Shown: positions 1-9,633 of the stretch, in pieces | How positions within the stretch are numbered: position 1 is the first letter of the stretch | How the letters are laid out: every line of letters begins with the position of its first letter | Program-made: the position numbers and the translations under genes | DNA from: Mesorhizobium loti | GTDB lineage: Bacteria > Pseudomonadota > Alphaproteobacteria > Rhizobiales > Rhizobiaceae | Direction: 5' to 3' | DNA length: 64,000 nucleotides | NCBI GenBank assembly: GCA_002356515.1 | Contig: AP017605.1 | Span: 3,357,001 to 3,421,000, forward strand | Notes under the pieces: generated by a model | The model's database searches: none | What the model saw: only the letters and a program-made list of their open reading frames with translations | What the model was told of the DNA's origin: nothing

Positions 1-912
1 TACAACGCCCAGCACGAAAGCCTGGCCAAGGAATGGGCCGAAGGGTTCACCAAGGAAACCGGCATCAAGGTCACCTTGCGCAATGGCGGCGACAGCGACT
101 TCTCCAACCAGATCGTCGCCGAAGGGGTCGCCTCGCCCGCCGACGTGTTCCTGACCGAGAATTCTCCGGCCATGGTGCTGGTCGAGAATGCCGGCCTGTT
201 CGCGCCGGTCGACCCCGACACGCTGGCTCAGGTGCCGCAGAACTACCAGGCCGCCAGCGGCAAATGGGTGGGCGTGGCCGCGCGCAGCACCGTCTTTGCC
301 TACAACACGACCAAGCTCAAGGCCGACCAGCTGCCCAAGTCGTTGCTCGACCTCGCCGATCCGAGCTGGAAGGGCCGTTGGGCGGCCTCGCCCTCGGGTG
401 CCGATTTCCAGGCCATTGTCAGCGCGTTGCTGCAGCTCAAGGGTGAGGCCGCCACGGCGGACTGGCTGAAGGCCATGAAGACAAACTTCACCGCCTACAA
501 GGGCAACAGCACCGTGATGAAGGCGGTCAACGCCGGCGAGATCGAAGGCGGCGTGATCTACCACTATTACTATTTTGGCGATCAGGCCAAGACCGGCGAG
601 AACAGCAAGAACGTCGCGCTGCACTATTTCAAGAACCAGGATCCGGGCGCTTTCGTCTCGGTCTCCGGCGGCGGCGTGCTCGCCTCGAGCAAACATCCGA
701 AGGAAGCCCAGGCGTTCCTGAAGTTTGTGACCGGGAAGGGCGGCCAGGAGGTGCTGAAGAACGGGACCTCCTTCGAATACGCCGTCGGCAAGGGTGCCGA
801 GTCCAACCCGAAGCTGGTGCCGCTGGTCGATCTGCAGGCGCCGAAGGTCGATCCCACGACGCTGAACTCGAAGAAGGTCACCGACCTGATGACGGCAGCC
901 GGCTTGCTTTAG
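1..912 (+). CDS. fbpA: Ferric iron ABC transporter, periplasmic binding protein (5' end outside window)
   Basis: Reading frame 1 is open from the first base, so the signal peptide and first mature residues lie outside the window; 303 residues are visible. The start YNAQHESLAKEW is typical of the mature N-terminus of FbpA/FutA-type Fe3+ binding proteins. A tyrosine-rich motif YHYYYF at nt 559-576 matches the paired tyrosines that coordinate ferric iron in this family. The protein would capture Fe3+ in the periplasm and deliver it to the permease and ATPase encoded just downstream. It is followed by a strong rho-independent hairpin, which would favour excess binding protein over the membrane components. 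Confidence 0.9.
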   Translation, partial: YNAQHESLAKEWAEGFTKETGIKVTLRNGGDSDFSNQIVAEGVASPADVFLTENSPAMVLVENAGLFAPVDPDTLAQVPQNYQAASGKWVGVAARSTVFAYNTTKLKADQLPKSLLDLADPSWKGRWAASPSGADFQAIVSALLQLKGEAATADWLKAMKTNFTAYKGNSTVMKAVNAGEIEGGVIYHYYYFGDQAKTGENSKNVALHYFKNQDPGAFVSVSGGGVLASSKHPKEAQAFLKFVTGKGGQEVLKNGTSFEYAVGKGAESNPKLVPLVDLQAPKVDPTTLNSKKVTDLMTAAGLL

Positions 913-945
913 TTGCCGTTCGTCCTGATAAGGACGTCAGACCGT

Positions 946-980
946 GCTCCCGCGGGACTGCCGCGGGAGCGTTTTGTTTT
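946..980 (+). terminator. Rho-independent terminator after fbpA
   Basis: A perfect 10-bp stem (946-955 with 961-970) and a 5-nt loop GACTG are followed by a T-rich tract GTTTTGTTTT. It lies between fbpA and fbpB, so it is probably a partial terminator that raises binding-protein levels relative to the permease. Confidence 0.85.
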
Positions 981-1079
981 CGAGATGGCATTCGTCGATG
1001 ACGACACGCTGCGTTCCTGGCCGCGATCGCGGTTCTTCAATTGCTGCCGCTGGACGGCAGCGGCACGGCGTCTGACCTG

Positions 1080-2660
1080 ATGCAGTCCACCGTTGATCTC
1101 ACGCGCCCGGGCCTGCCGCCGAAGATGCGCAGAAGGCCGCAGCGGCGGGCGGCACCCTGGCTTGTCACTGCCGCTGTTCTCGTCTCGCTGCTCGCCCTTG
1201 TGCCGCTCGCCTTCATCATCTGGATCGCGGTGCAGACCGGCTGGGAAACTGTCTCCGCACTGGTCTTCCGGCCGCGTGTCGGCGAACTGCTGGTCAACAC
1301 CACGCTGCTGGTGCTGCTGGCCGTGCCGATCGCCATCGTGCTGTCGGTCGCGCTGGCCTGGCTGACCGAGCGCAGCGATCTGCCCGGCGCCAGGCTGTGG
1401 GCCTGGCTGTGCGTGGCGCCGCTCGCCATTCCCGCTTTCGTGCACTCCTATGCCTGGATCACCATGGTGCCGGGACTGCACGGCCTGTGGGCCGGCGTAC
1501 TGGTGTCGTTGATCGCGTATTTCCCCTTCCTCTATCTGCCGATATCGGCGGCGCTGCGCCGCCTCGATCCGGCCCTGGAGGATGCGGCCGCAGCCCTTGG
1601 CCTGGGCCCCTGGCGCGTGTTCTGGCGTGTCGTGCTGCCGCAGCTCAGGCTCGCCATCTGCGGCGGCTCGCTGCTGGTCGGGCTGCATCTGCTGGCCGAA
1701 TACGGCCTCTACGTCTTCATCCGCTTCGACACCTTCACGACCGCGATCGTCGACCAGTTCCAGTCGACCTTCAACGGACCGGCCGCCAACATGCTGGCCG
1801 GCGTGCTGGTGACCTGCTGCTTCGTGCTTCTGGGCCTCGAAGTGCTGGTGCGCGGCGAGGAGCGTTACGCCCGTGTCGGCTCCGGCGCGGCGCGCTACCA
1901 GCAGCGCACAAGCCTCGGCCGCGCCACCATTCCGAGCGTGGCCTTGCTTGTCGTCACCACGCTGCTGGCGCTTGGCGTGCCGTTCGTCACCATCAGCCGC
2001 TGGCTCATCGCCGGCGGTGCCGATGTCTGGCGTCTCGACGAGATCGGCCTGGCGCTCGGCCAGACGCTGTTCCTGGCACTTGCCGGCGCGCTGCTCGCCA
2101 CCATCGCCGCCATGCCGATGGCCTGGATCTCGATCCGCGCGCCGGGGCCGTTGCAGCGCCTGCTGGAGGGTTGCAACTACATCGTCGGCTCGCTACCGGG
2201 TGTCGTCATCGCGCTGGCGCTGGTCACCATCACCGTGCGCATCGCACTGCCGCTCTATCAGACGCTGTTCACCATCCTGGTCGCCTATGCACTCATGTTC
2301 CTGCCGCGTGCCCTGGTCAGCCTGCGCGCCTCGATCGCCCAGGCCCCGGTCGAACTCGAGCGTGCCGCGTCCAGCCTCGGCAGGCGTCCGCTCAACGCGC
2401 TGTGGTCGACGACCATCCGCCTGTCGGCGCCGGGTGCGGCGGCCGGCATGGCGCTGGTGGCGCTCGGCATCATGAACGAACTGACCGCGACCCAGATGCT
2501 GGCGCCGAACGGCACCCGCACGCTGGCGATGGCGTTCTGGTCCTACAGCGGCGAGATCGACTATGCCTCGGCGGCTCCTTACGCCTTCATCATGGTGGCG
2601 ATGTCGCTGCCGCTGACCTGGCTGCTCTATGTCCAGTCGAAACGGATGGCCGGACGATGA
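1080..2660 (+). CDS. fbpB: Ferric iron ABC transporter, permease (fused double-domain)
   Basis: This 526-residue polytopic membrane protein contains two tandem binding-protein-dependent permease domains, as in FbpB/SfuB/HitB, with about twelve hydrophobic segments. Two EAA-type cytoplasmic loops are visible, [12 protein letters not shown] (about residue 167) and [11 protein letters not shown] (about residue 426); these contact the ATPase. I chose the ATG at 1080; an upstream TTG at 1041 would add thirteen residues lacking membrane character. The stop overlaps the start of the ATPase gene (ATGA), indicating translational coupling. The partner genes on both sides make ferric iron the likely substrate. 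Confidence 0.9.
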   Translation: MQSTVDLTRPGLPPKMRRRPQRRAAPWLVTAAVLVSLLALVPLAFIIWIAVQTGWETVSALVFRPRVGELLVNTTLLVLLAVPIAIVLSVALAWLTERSDLPGARLWAWLCVAPLAIPAFVHSYAWITMVPGLHGLWAGVLVSLIAYFPFLYLPISAALRRLDPALEDAAAALGLGPWRVFWRVVLPQLRLAICGGSLLVGLHLLAEYGLYVFIRFDTFTTAIVDQFQSTFNGPAANMLAGVLVTCCFVLLGLEVLVRGEERYARVGSGAARYQQRTSLGRATIPSVALLVVTTLLALGVPFVTISRWLIAGGADVWRLDEIGLALGQTLFLALAGALLATIAAMPMAWISIRAPGPLQRLLEGCNYIVGSLPGVVIALALVTITVRIALPLYQTLFTILVAYALMFLPRALVSLRASIAQAPVELERAASSLGRRPLNALWSTTIRLSAPGAAAGMALVALGIMNELTATQMLAPNGTRTLAMAFWSYSGEIDYASAAPYAFIMVAMSLPLTWLLYVQSKRMAGR

Positions 2661-3739
2661 GCTTTCTCGAAATCAAAGGCCTGCACAAGCATTACGGCCC
2701 GGTCGCAGCACTCGCCGGCGTCGACCTCAATGTCGCCAGCGGCAGCCGTACCGCAATTGTCGGCCCCTCCGGTTGCGGCAAGACGACCCTACTGCGGCTG
2801 ATCGCCGGCTTCGAGGCGCCGGACCAGGGCAGCATCGTGCTCGACGGCGTGGTGCTGGCCAATGGCGGCGCCGCCGTCCCGGCACATCGCCGCGGCATCG
2901 GCGTGGTGGCGCAGGACGGCGCCCTGTTCCCGCATCTGACCATTGCAGACAATATCGGTTTCGGTCTGGGCCGGGGCGAGGACAAGCGCACCGAGCGCAT
3001 CGTCGAACTCGCCTATATCGTCGGGCTGGACAAGGCGATCCTCAGGCGCCGCCCGCACGAACTCTCCGGCGGCCAGCAGCAGCGCGTGGCGCTCGCCCGC
3101 GCCATGGCGATGAAGCCGAGGCTGATGCTGCTCGACGAGCCGTTCTCGGCCTTGGATACCGGCCTGCGCGCCTCGATGCGCAAGGCCGTTGCCGAACTTC
3201 TGGAGGCGGCCGGCATCACCACCATCCTGGTGACGCATGACCAGGCCGAGGCGCTGTCCTTCGCTGCCCAAGTGGCGGTGATGCGCGACGGCATATTCTC
3301 GCAGGTCGGCACGCCGCGCGATCTCTACCTCAAGCCGAAGGACAGGATGATCGCCGAGTTCCTCGGTGATGCCATCATCCTGCCGGCAAGCATCTCGGGC
3401 GGCTTCGCCAGTTCGCCGCTGGGCCGCATCGCCGTCGACACGTCGGACAGCCGCGATGTCGCCCGCATCATGTTGCGGCCGGAGCAGATCGGGCTGAAAC
3501 GCACATCGCGGGAGGGCATGTCAGGCACCCCTGACATGCTGTTCGGCGAAGTGACGGAGTCCGAATTCGCCGGCTCGACATGCACGATCGCGGTGCGGCT
3601 CCTGAACAACGCCGATCCGCCGGACGCCGCCGCGATCGGCAACACGCCGCTGATCCTGCGCAAACCGGGCATGGATGCGCCGGCGGTCGGCGAGATCGTG
3701 CGGCTCACCGTTTCGGGAAAGGCACATGTGTTCGCCTGA
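2657..3739 (+). CDS. fbpC: Ferric iron ABC transporter, ATP-binding protein
   Basis: This 360-residue ABC ATPase energises the FbpAB importer. It has Walker A GPSGCGKT (residues 36-43), the signature LSGGQQQR (from 136), Walker B LMLLDEP (Asp about 160) and the switch His in VTHDQ (about 194). A C-terminal regulatory region of about 120 residues resembles the extension of FbpC/PotA-like ATPases, which can sense bound iron or substrate. The start ATG overlaps the fbpB stop by four bases. The gene converges on ugpC, with 85 bp between the stops and no clear terminator. Confidence 0.9.
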   Translation: MSFLEIKGLHKHYGPVAALAGVDLNVASGSRTAIVGPSGCGKTTLLRLIAGFEAPDQGSIVLDGVVLANGGAAVPAHRRGIGVVAQDGALFPHLTIADNIGFGLGRGEDKRTERIVELAYIVGLDKAILRRRPHELSGGQQQRVALARAMAMKPRLMLLDEPFSALDTGLRASMRKAVAELLEAAGITTILVTHDQAEALSFAAQVAVMRDGIFSQVGTPRDLYLKPKDRMIAEFLGDAIILPASISGGFASSPLGRIAVDTSDSRDVARIMLRPEQIGLKRTSREGMSGTPDMLFGEVTESEFAGSTCTIAVRLLNNADPPDAAAIGNTPLILRKPGMDAPAVGEIVRLTVSGKAHVFA

Positions 3740-3824
3740 AGGTCTGACGGCGCTGCGCCCGGCATGCAGTGGCGCGATCGCGCGATGATGCGTTTTCCGT
3801 ATTCGGCTCAGCGAGGCTCGAGAA

Positions 3825-4925
<1,101 letters not shown>

Positions 4926-4938
4926 TGTTTGTCTCCTG

Positions 4939-5859
4939 TTATTTTTCGGTGGCGATCAGGCCGCGCACGAACCAGCGCTGCATGAGCACCACGACGATCA
5001 GCGGCGGCAGCATGACGATAAGCGTTCCGGCCATGGCGATGTTCCATTCCGGAATGCCGCCGACATTGGGGATCAGCTGCTTGAGTTCGGTGACCGCGGT
5101 CGCATGCGACTGATCGGTGGTGATGAGCAGCGGCCACAAATACTGGTTCCAGGCCCACAGGAACATGATGGTGCCGAGCGCTGCCATATTGTTGCGCGAC
5201 AGCGGCAAAAGCACATCGATGAAGAAACGCAGCGGACCCGCACCATCCATACGCGCCGCCTCGGTCAGTTCATCCGGCACGGTGAGGAAGAACTGCCGAT
5301 AGAGAAACGTACCGGTGGCGGTGGCGATCAGCGGCATGACCAGGCCGGTGTAGGAATTGAGCAGTCCGAGGCTGAGCGAGACCTGCACACCCGACACCTT
5401 CTCGATCAGCCAGCTCAAGCCTGTCACGTCGAGAATGGCCTGATAAGGCGACAACACGTTGGCGACGACCGCATAGGTCGGCACGATGCGTACTTCCAGC
5501 GGCAGCATCAGCGTCACGAAGATCAGCCAGAAGATGAAGGTTCGCCCGGGATATCGGAAATAGACGATCGAGAACGCGGTAAGCGCCGAGATGATCACTT
5601 TGCCCGCCGCCACGCCGAAGGCCATGATGAAACTGTTCAGCAGCTTGGGACCGAGATCGGCGGTGGTCCAGGCCGTCTTGATGTTGACCCAGAAATCGCT
5701 TCCCGGCAGCAGCGACATCGGCACATCGTTGACATCCCTGAGGTTGTGCGAGGCCGCGATGGCGACGACGACGAACGGCGCGACGCAAAAGACGAAGCCG
5801 ACGAACAGGATCAGATGCGTGAAGAAATTGAGGAACGGGGTGCGCTCGACCATGGCCAT
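4939..5859 (-). CDS. ugpE: sn-Glycerol-3-phosphate ABC transporter, permease UgpE
   Basis: This 306-residue inner-membrane permease of the MalG/UgpE class has an N-terminal membrane anchor (about residues 13-35) and five further hydrophobic segments. The EAA loop [14 protein letters not shown] contains the conserved glycine and docks onto UgpC. The length is slightly above the usual 280 residues because of a longer N-terminus. The ugpA stop lies one base upstream of its start, so the two permeases are probably translationally coupled. Confidence 0.92.
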   Translation of the reverse strand: MAMVERTPFLNFFTHLILFVGFVFCVAPFVVVAIAASHNLRDVNDVPMSLLPGSDFWVNIKTAWTTADLGPKLLNSFIMAFGVAAGKVIISALTAFSIVYFRYPGRTFIFWLIFVTLMLPLEVRIVPTYAVVANVLSPYQAILDVTGLSWLIEKVSGVQVSLSLGLLNSYTGLVMPLIATATGTFLYRQFFLTVPDELTEAARMDGAGPLRFFIDVLLPLSRNNMAALGTIMFLWAWNQYLWPLLITTDQSHATAVTELKQLIPNVGGIPEWNIAMAGTLIVMLPPLIVVVLMQRWFVRGLIATEK

Positions 5860-5860
5860 C

Positions 5861-6745
5861 TCACCTGTAGTGCACGCGCCGCTCGATGAAGCGGAACTGG
5901 AAGATGGTGAGCACGATGATGAGCAGCATCAGGATGATGCTCTGCGCGGCGGCACCCGAGTAATCCAAACCTTTGAAGCCGTCGGAATAGATCTTGTAGA
6001 CCATCAGATTGGTCGCGTTCGCCGGACCGCCGGCGGTCATGATGTCGACGATGCCGAAGGAATCCTGAAAACTCTCAGTGATGTTGATGACCAAAAGGAA
6101 AAAGATGGTCGGTGTGATCAGCGGGAACTGGATGTCCCAGAAACGTCTGATGACGCCCGACCCGTCCATCGCGGCGGCCTCGATCAACGAACGCGGGATA
6201 GCCTGGAACGCGGCCAGGAAGAAAATGAAGTTGTAGCCGACATACTTCCACGAGAAGGCGACGATGATCGAGGCCATGGCGTCGGTGCCGTCGAGGCCGG
6301 GATCCCAGAAGCCGGGCCAGACCTGGTTGACGACGGCCATGAAGCCGGCTTCCGGCGCCAGGATGAAGCGAAATGCCATCGCCAGCGCCGGTGCGGCGAT
6401 GCCGTAGGGCCAGATCAACACCACGCGATAGAGCCGCGAGCCGGCGAGCTGCCGGTCGGTCAAGGCGGCGAGCACCAGCGCGATGAACATCGCAAGACCG
6501 GTGCTGATGCCGGCAAAGACAAGGCTGGCGGTGATCGAGTTCCAGTAGTCGGCGTTGGACAGGATCGAGCGGAAATTGTCGAGCCCGACCCAGATGTTGC
6601 CGCCGCCCCAGGGCTGCTGCAGCGTCAGCGACCAGTACACGGCCTGGCCGGCCGGCCAGTAGAAGAACGTGAAGATCAGGAGGAGCTGCGGCACCGCGAA
6701 AAGGATGCCGATTCTCCATTTGCTGAAAGTGACGCGTTTTTCCAT
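5861..6745 (-). CDS. ugpA: sn-Glycerol-3-phosphate ABC transporter, permease UgpA
   Basis: This 294-residue permease of the MalF/UgpA class has six predicted membrane segments and the EAA loop EAAAMDGSGVIRRFW. The open frame extends upstream to 6784, but MEKRVTFSKWR at 6745 matches the short cytosolic N-terminus of UgpA and gives the usual length. It forms the heterodimeric channel with UgpE. A long GC-rich hairpin sits between ugpB and this gene, which may lower permease expression relative to the binding protein. Confidence 0.92.
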   Translation of the reverse strand: MEKRVTFSKWRIGILFAVPQLLLIFTFFYWPAGQAVYWSLTLQQPWGGGNIWVGLDNFRSILSNADYWNSITASLVFAGISTGLAMFIALVLAALTDRQLAGSRLYRVVLIWPYGIAAPALAMAFRFILAPEAGFMAVVNQVWPGFWDPGLDGTDAMASIIVAFSWKYVGYNFIFFLAAFQAIPRSLIEAAAMDGSGVIRRFWDIQFPLITPTIFFLLVINITESFQDSFGIVDIMTAGGPANATNLMVYKIYSDGFKGLDYSGAAAQSIILMLLIIVLTIFQFRFIERRVHYR

Positions 6746-6806
6746 CGATCCGCCGATGCTGTTGAACCGCCAGTCCGCTTTCACAGCGGAAGACTAGATG
6801 TGAAAT

Positions 6807-6835
6807 GGCCGCCCGTCGATTCTCGACGGACGGCC
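6807..6835 (-). terminator. Intercistronic hairpin between ugpB and ugpA
   Basis: An inverted repeat, 6807-6819 against 6823-6835, forms 13 positions with a single C/A mismatch and a 3-nt loop. No clear U-tract follows on the minus strand, so it is more likely an mRNA-stabilising or partial attenuating hairpin than a full terminator. Such hairpins are common after the binding-protein gene in ABC operons. Confidence 0.55.
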
Positions 6836-6851
6836 GTTCCGCTATCCTGGA

Positions 6852-8204
6852 TTAGGGCAGGGTCTTGCCCGGATAGGTCTGCTGGAAGCGGTCGAGGATG
6901 GCGTCGCCATTTTTGACCAGCGTATCGAGGCCTTCCTGGACGCTGACCTTGTTGGCGAAGATCGCCTGCATCTGCGTGCCGAATTCGGCGCGGATCTGGG
7001 TGAAGTTGCCCAGGCGCACACCACGGGTGATTTCGGTCGGCTCGGACGCGGTCAGGCTGGCGATGGCAGTTTCACGGCCCTTATAGGGCGCCTTGTCGTA
7101 GAAGCCGCTGGACTTCATGTAGTCGAAACCCGACTTGGTCACCGGGATGTAGCCGGTGTTGGTCGACCAGAACAAAGCCGTCTTGGGATCGTGGATGAAG
7201 TTCAGGAACGCCGCGGCGCCCTTGTATTCCGCATCCGACTTGCCGGAGAGAACCCACAGCGACGCGCCGCCGACGAGCGAATTCTTGCGCTCGGTGCCGG
7301 CATAGACCGGCAGTTCGGCGACATCCCAGTGCATGCCTTCCTTCTGCGTCTTGCCGACGGTGCCGTGGTCGCCGACCGAGGTCATGATGACCTGGCAGGT
7401 GCCTGAGGCAAAGGCCTGGACCATATCCTGGCCGAGGTCCTTGGATTTGATCTTGATCAGGCCGGCGTCATACCATTTCTTGAGATCGGTGACGTACTGG
7501 ACGAACTTGGTCTTGTTGACTTCCAGGCGCGCATCGAGGCCGTCATAGCCGTTGTTCTTGGTGGCGATCGGCTGATTGTGGATGGCCGAGAACTGCTCCA
7601 TCAGCTGCCAGCTCTCGTTGGCCGAAATGTTGATGGCCATCGGGCATTCATAGCCGGCATCCTTCATCGCCTTGAGGTCGGCGCCGACATCTTCCCAGGT
7701 CTTCGGCGCTTCGGTCTTGCCGATCTTGGAGAAGGCGTCCTTGTTCCAGTACAGCAGCGCGGTCGAGGAATTGAACGGGAAGGACAGCATCTCGCCCTTC
7801 GAGGTGGCGTAGTAGCGCGCGATGCCGGGGAAATAGTCGGCATAGTCGATCTTGTAGCCGTTTTCTTCCATCAGCTTGTCGGCGGGCTTGTAGGCGCCCG
7901 ACAGCATCATGGTGGCGGTGCCGACATCATAGACCTGGACGACGGCGGGCTGCTTGCCGGCGCGGAAGGCGGCGATGGTGTTCTGCAGCGTGGCGTCGTA
8001 ATTGCCCTGGCTGGTGCAGACGACTTCATAGTCGGCCTGGGAGGCGTTGAAGTTCTTGCACAGCGTGTCGACGACGCGGGCGAGATCGCCCGAAAGACCG
8101 AACCAGAAATCGAATTTTACCGGCTCTGCAAAGGCAGGCATCGCCAGCGCGGTGCTGAGCGCGCCAGCGGCAAGGGCAGCAAAGCCCCGCTTGATCATGG
8201 TCAT
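6852..8204 (-). CDS. ugpB: sn-Glycerol-3-phosphate ABC transporter, periplasmic binding protein UgpB
   Basis: This 450-residue exported binding protein is the first gene of ugpBAEC. Residues 1-26 form a signal peptide (MTMIKRG, a hydrophobic core, then AFA before Glu27). The open frame runs far upstream to 8756, but the ATG at 8204 follows a good ribosome binding site (GAGGG) and starts a canonical signal sequence. UgpB-like features are the mature start EPVKFDFWFGLSGDLARV and the region QGNYDATLQNTIAAFRAG. It delivers glycerol-3-phosphate or glycerophosphodiesters to UgpAE. Confidence 0.93.
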   Translation of the reverse strand: MTMIKRGFAALAAGALSTALAMPAFAEPVKFDFWFGLSGDLARVVDTLCKNFNASQADYEVVCTSQGNYDATLQNTIAAFRAGKQPAVVQVYDVGTATMMLSGAYKPADKLMEENGYKIDYADYFPGIARYYATSKGEMLSFPFNSSTALLYWNKDAFSKIGKTEAPKTWEDVGADLKAMKDAGYECPMAINISANESWQLMEQFSAIHNQPIATKNNGYDGLDARLEVNKTKFVQYVTDLKKWYDAGLIKIKSKDLGQDMVQAFASGTCQVIMTSVGDHGTVGKTQKEGMHWDVAELPVYAGTERKNSLVGGASLWVLSGKSDAEYKGAAAFLNFIHDPKTALFWSTNTGYIPVTKSGFDYMKSSGFYDKAPYKGRETAIASLTASEPTEITRGVRLGNFTQIRAEFGTQMQAIFANKVSVQEGLDTLVKNGDAILDRFQQTYPGKTLP

Positions 8205-8237
8205 GGTTTTCCCTCTTGAGTGGCTGGTGACAAGGGT

Positions 8238-8247
8238 CTTGCGCAAG
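8238..8247. promoter_or_regulatory. 10-bp palindrome in the ugpB leader/promoter region
   Basis: CTTGCGCAAG is a perfect palindrome 34 bp upstream of the ugpB start, flanked by GG and CC that nearly extend it. It could be an operator, but the regulator cannot be named. A PhoB half-site-like GTGACAG lies at 8276-8282 without a convincing second half. Confidence 0.3.
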
Positions 8248-8446
8248 TCCTTGCCCGCTCTCTTAGAGAAGGTATGTGACAGTTCTGTTGTGGGCCTCCG
8301 GCCTTTGCACAGCTGCTCGCTCCTCTCCCTCGGCGGCTTGGCCGGCATCAAAACGTCACACCGGCGTCCTAGGTAGCTAGGGCGACTGTCGGGCACGTAA
8401 AGACCATGATCCGCCGCTATCATTATCCGGCTAAAGGGGTGACGAA

Positions 8447-9481
8447 ATGCTGGTGCAGCAGCTGACGCATGTGTCCATCGCCGACAGGCAGGCGATGCGC
8501 GAGGGCCCGCGCGACAGCGCCACCCATCTGCGGCATGCCGCCGCCATTCCGGCTCTCGGCCAGATCGAAATCGGCGGCAAGGCATCGCGCGGGAGCGCCG
8601 GCGAGAGCCTGAAGGTGGTGACCTGGAACGTCGAGCGGCTGCGTCATGTCGATGCCATCGCGGCGACGCTTGCCGCGCAGGCTCCCGACATCCTACTGTT
8701 GTCCGAAGTCGACCAGGGCATGGCGCGCTCCGGCAACGGCCATCCGCTGCGCACACTGGCCGACCGGCTCGGCCATGCCTTCGCCTACGGCGTCGAGTTC
8801 GTCGAACTTGGCGGTGGCAACGAGGCCGAGCGTTCGGCCACCGGCGAGACCGCCAATGCGGAAGGCTTTCACGGCAATGCCGTGACCAGCGCTGTCCCGC
8901 TGCTCCGCCCCTTCCTGGTTCGCCTCGATGCCGCCGGCGGCTGGTTCCGGCCGGAACGCGGCCAGCCGCGCATCGGTGGGCGCATGGCGATCGGCGGCCA
9001 GGTGCAGATCGGCAACCGCAGGGTGACGGTCGTCTCGGTGCATCTGGAAAACCGTACCGATCCGGCCGGCAGGGCCATCCAGACGCGCCACCTCCTCGAC
9101 GCCATCGACAAATATGATCCGGAAGCGCCGGTGCTGCTCGGCGGCGACTTCAACACGTTGACCGCAAGCCATGAGGAGCGTCATGGCGATCCGGCGGCCT
9201 GGCTGGCGCGGGTCGCGGCCGAACCGGGCCGGCTGATCGATGTGGAACGCCACGAGCCGCTTTTCGCGGTTCTCGCCGAAAGCGGCTTTGACTGGCAGGC
9301 CGCCAACAACCTTGACCTGCCCACCCAGCGGCGTGAGCCCGGGACGCCGGTCGGCCGCATCGACTGGTTCTTCACCCGCGGCCTCCTGGCCAGCGCGCCT
9401 GCCACTATCGCCGCCATATTGCCGAACGGCAGTCCGAGTTCGGATCATGAAGCCCTGGCGGTGACCATTCGCCTGAAATAG
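8447..9481 (+). CDS. Endonuclease/exonuclease/phosphatase (EEP) family protein
   Basis: This 344-residue protein is of the EEP fold. Active-site motifs appear in the expected order: WNVE (Asn61, Glu63), a metal-binding glutamate in LLSEVD (about 87), VHLEN, GGDFNT and the C-terminal SDHEAL with the catalytic His. About 50 N-terminal residues precede the fold, and no signal peptide is evident. The family hydrolyses phosphodiesters or phosphomonoesters in nucleic acids, lipids or sugars, and the substrate here cannot be read from sequence. It is divergent from ugpB across 242 bp, so a role in releasing phosphate from imported glycerophosphodiesters is possible but is only inference. Confidence 0.8.
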   Translation: MLVQQLTHVSIADRQAMREGPRDSATHLRHAAAIPALGQIEIGGKASRGSAGESLKVVTWNVERLRHVDAIAATLAAQAPDILLLSEVDQGMARSGNGHPLRTLADRLGHAFAYGVEFVELGGGNEAERSATGETANAEGFHGNAVTSAVPLLRPFLVRLDAAGGWFRPERGQPRIGGRMAIGGQVQIGNRRVTVVSVHLENRTDPAGRAIQTRHLLDAIDKYDPEAPVLLGGDFNTLTASHEERHGDPAAWLARVAAEPGRLIDVERHEPLFAVLAESGFDWQAANNLDLPTQRREPGTPVGRIDWFFTRGLLASAPATIAAILPNGSPSSDHEALAVTIRLK

Positions 9482-9633
9482 CTGGCCTCAGCCGGAAAAA
9501 GCCTGTCATCCCCGCAGCCATATTGCGCCGGGAAAGCACGCTACGGTTGCAGCCGACTTCATCGATCCTTCAACAGCCAAGCATTATTCAGTCATATTTC
9601 GTCTTTTATTTCCAATCGGGTTGGGGAAATAAG

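Noticed and set aside
8276..8282. PhoB-box-like half site GTGACAG before ugpB
   Set aside because: Only one half is convincing, and the second copy at the required spacing is absent. ugp genes are phosphate-regulated in relatives, but this sequence alone does not show it.
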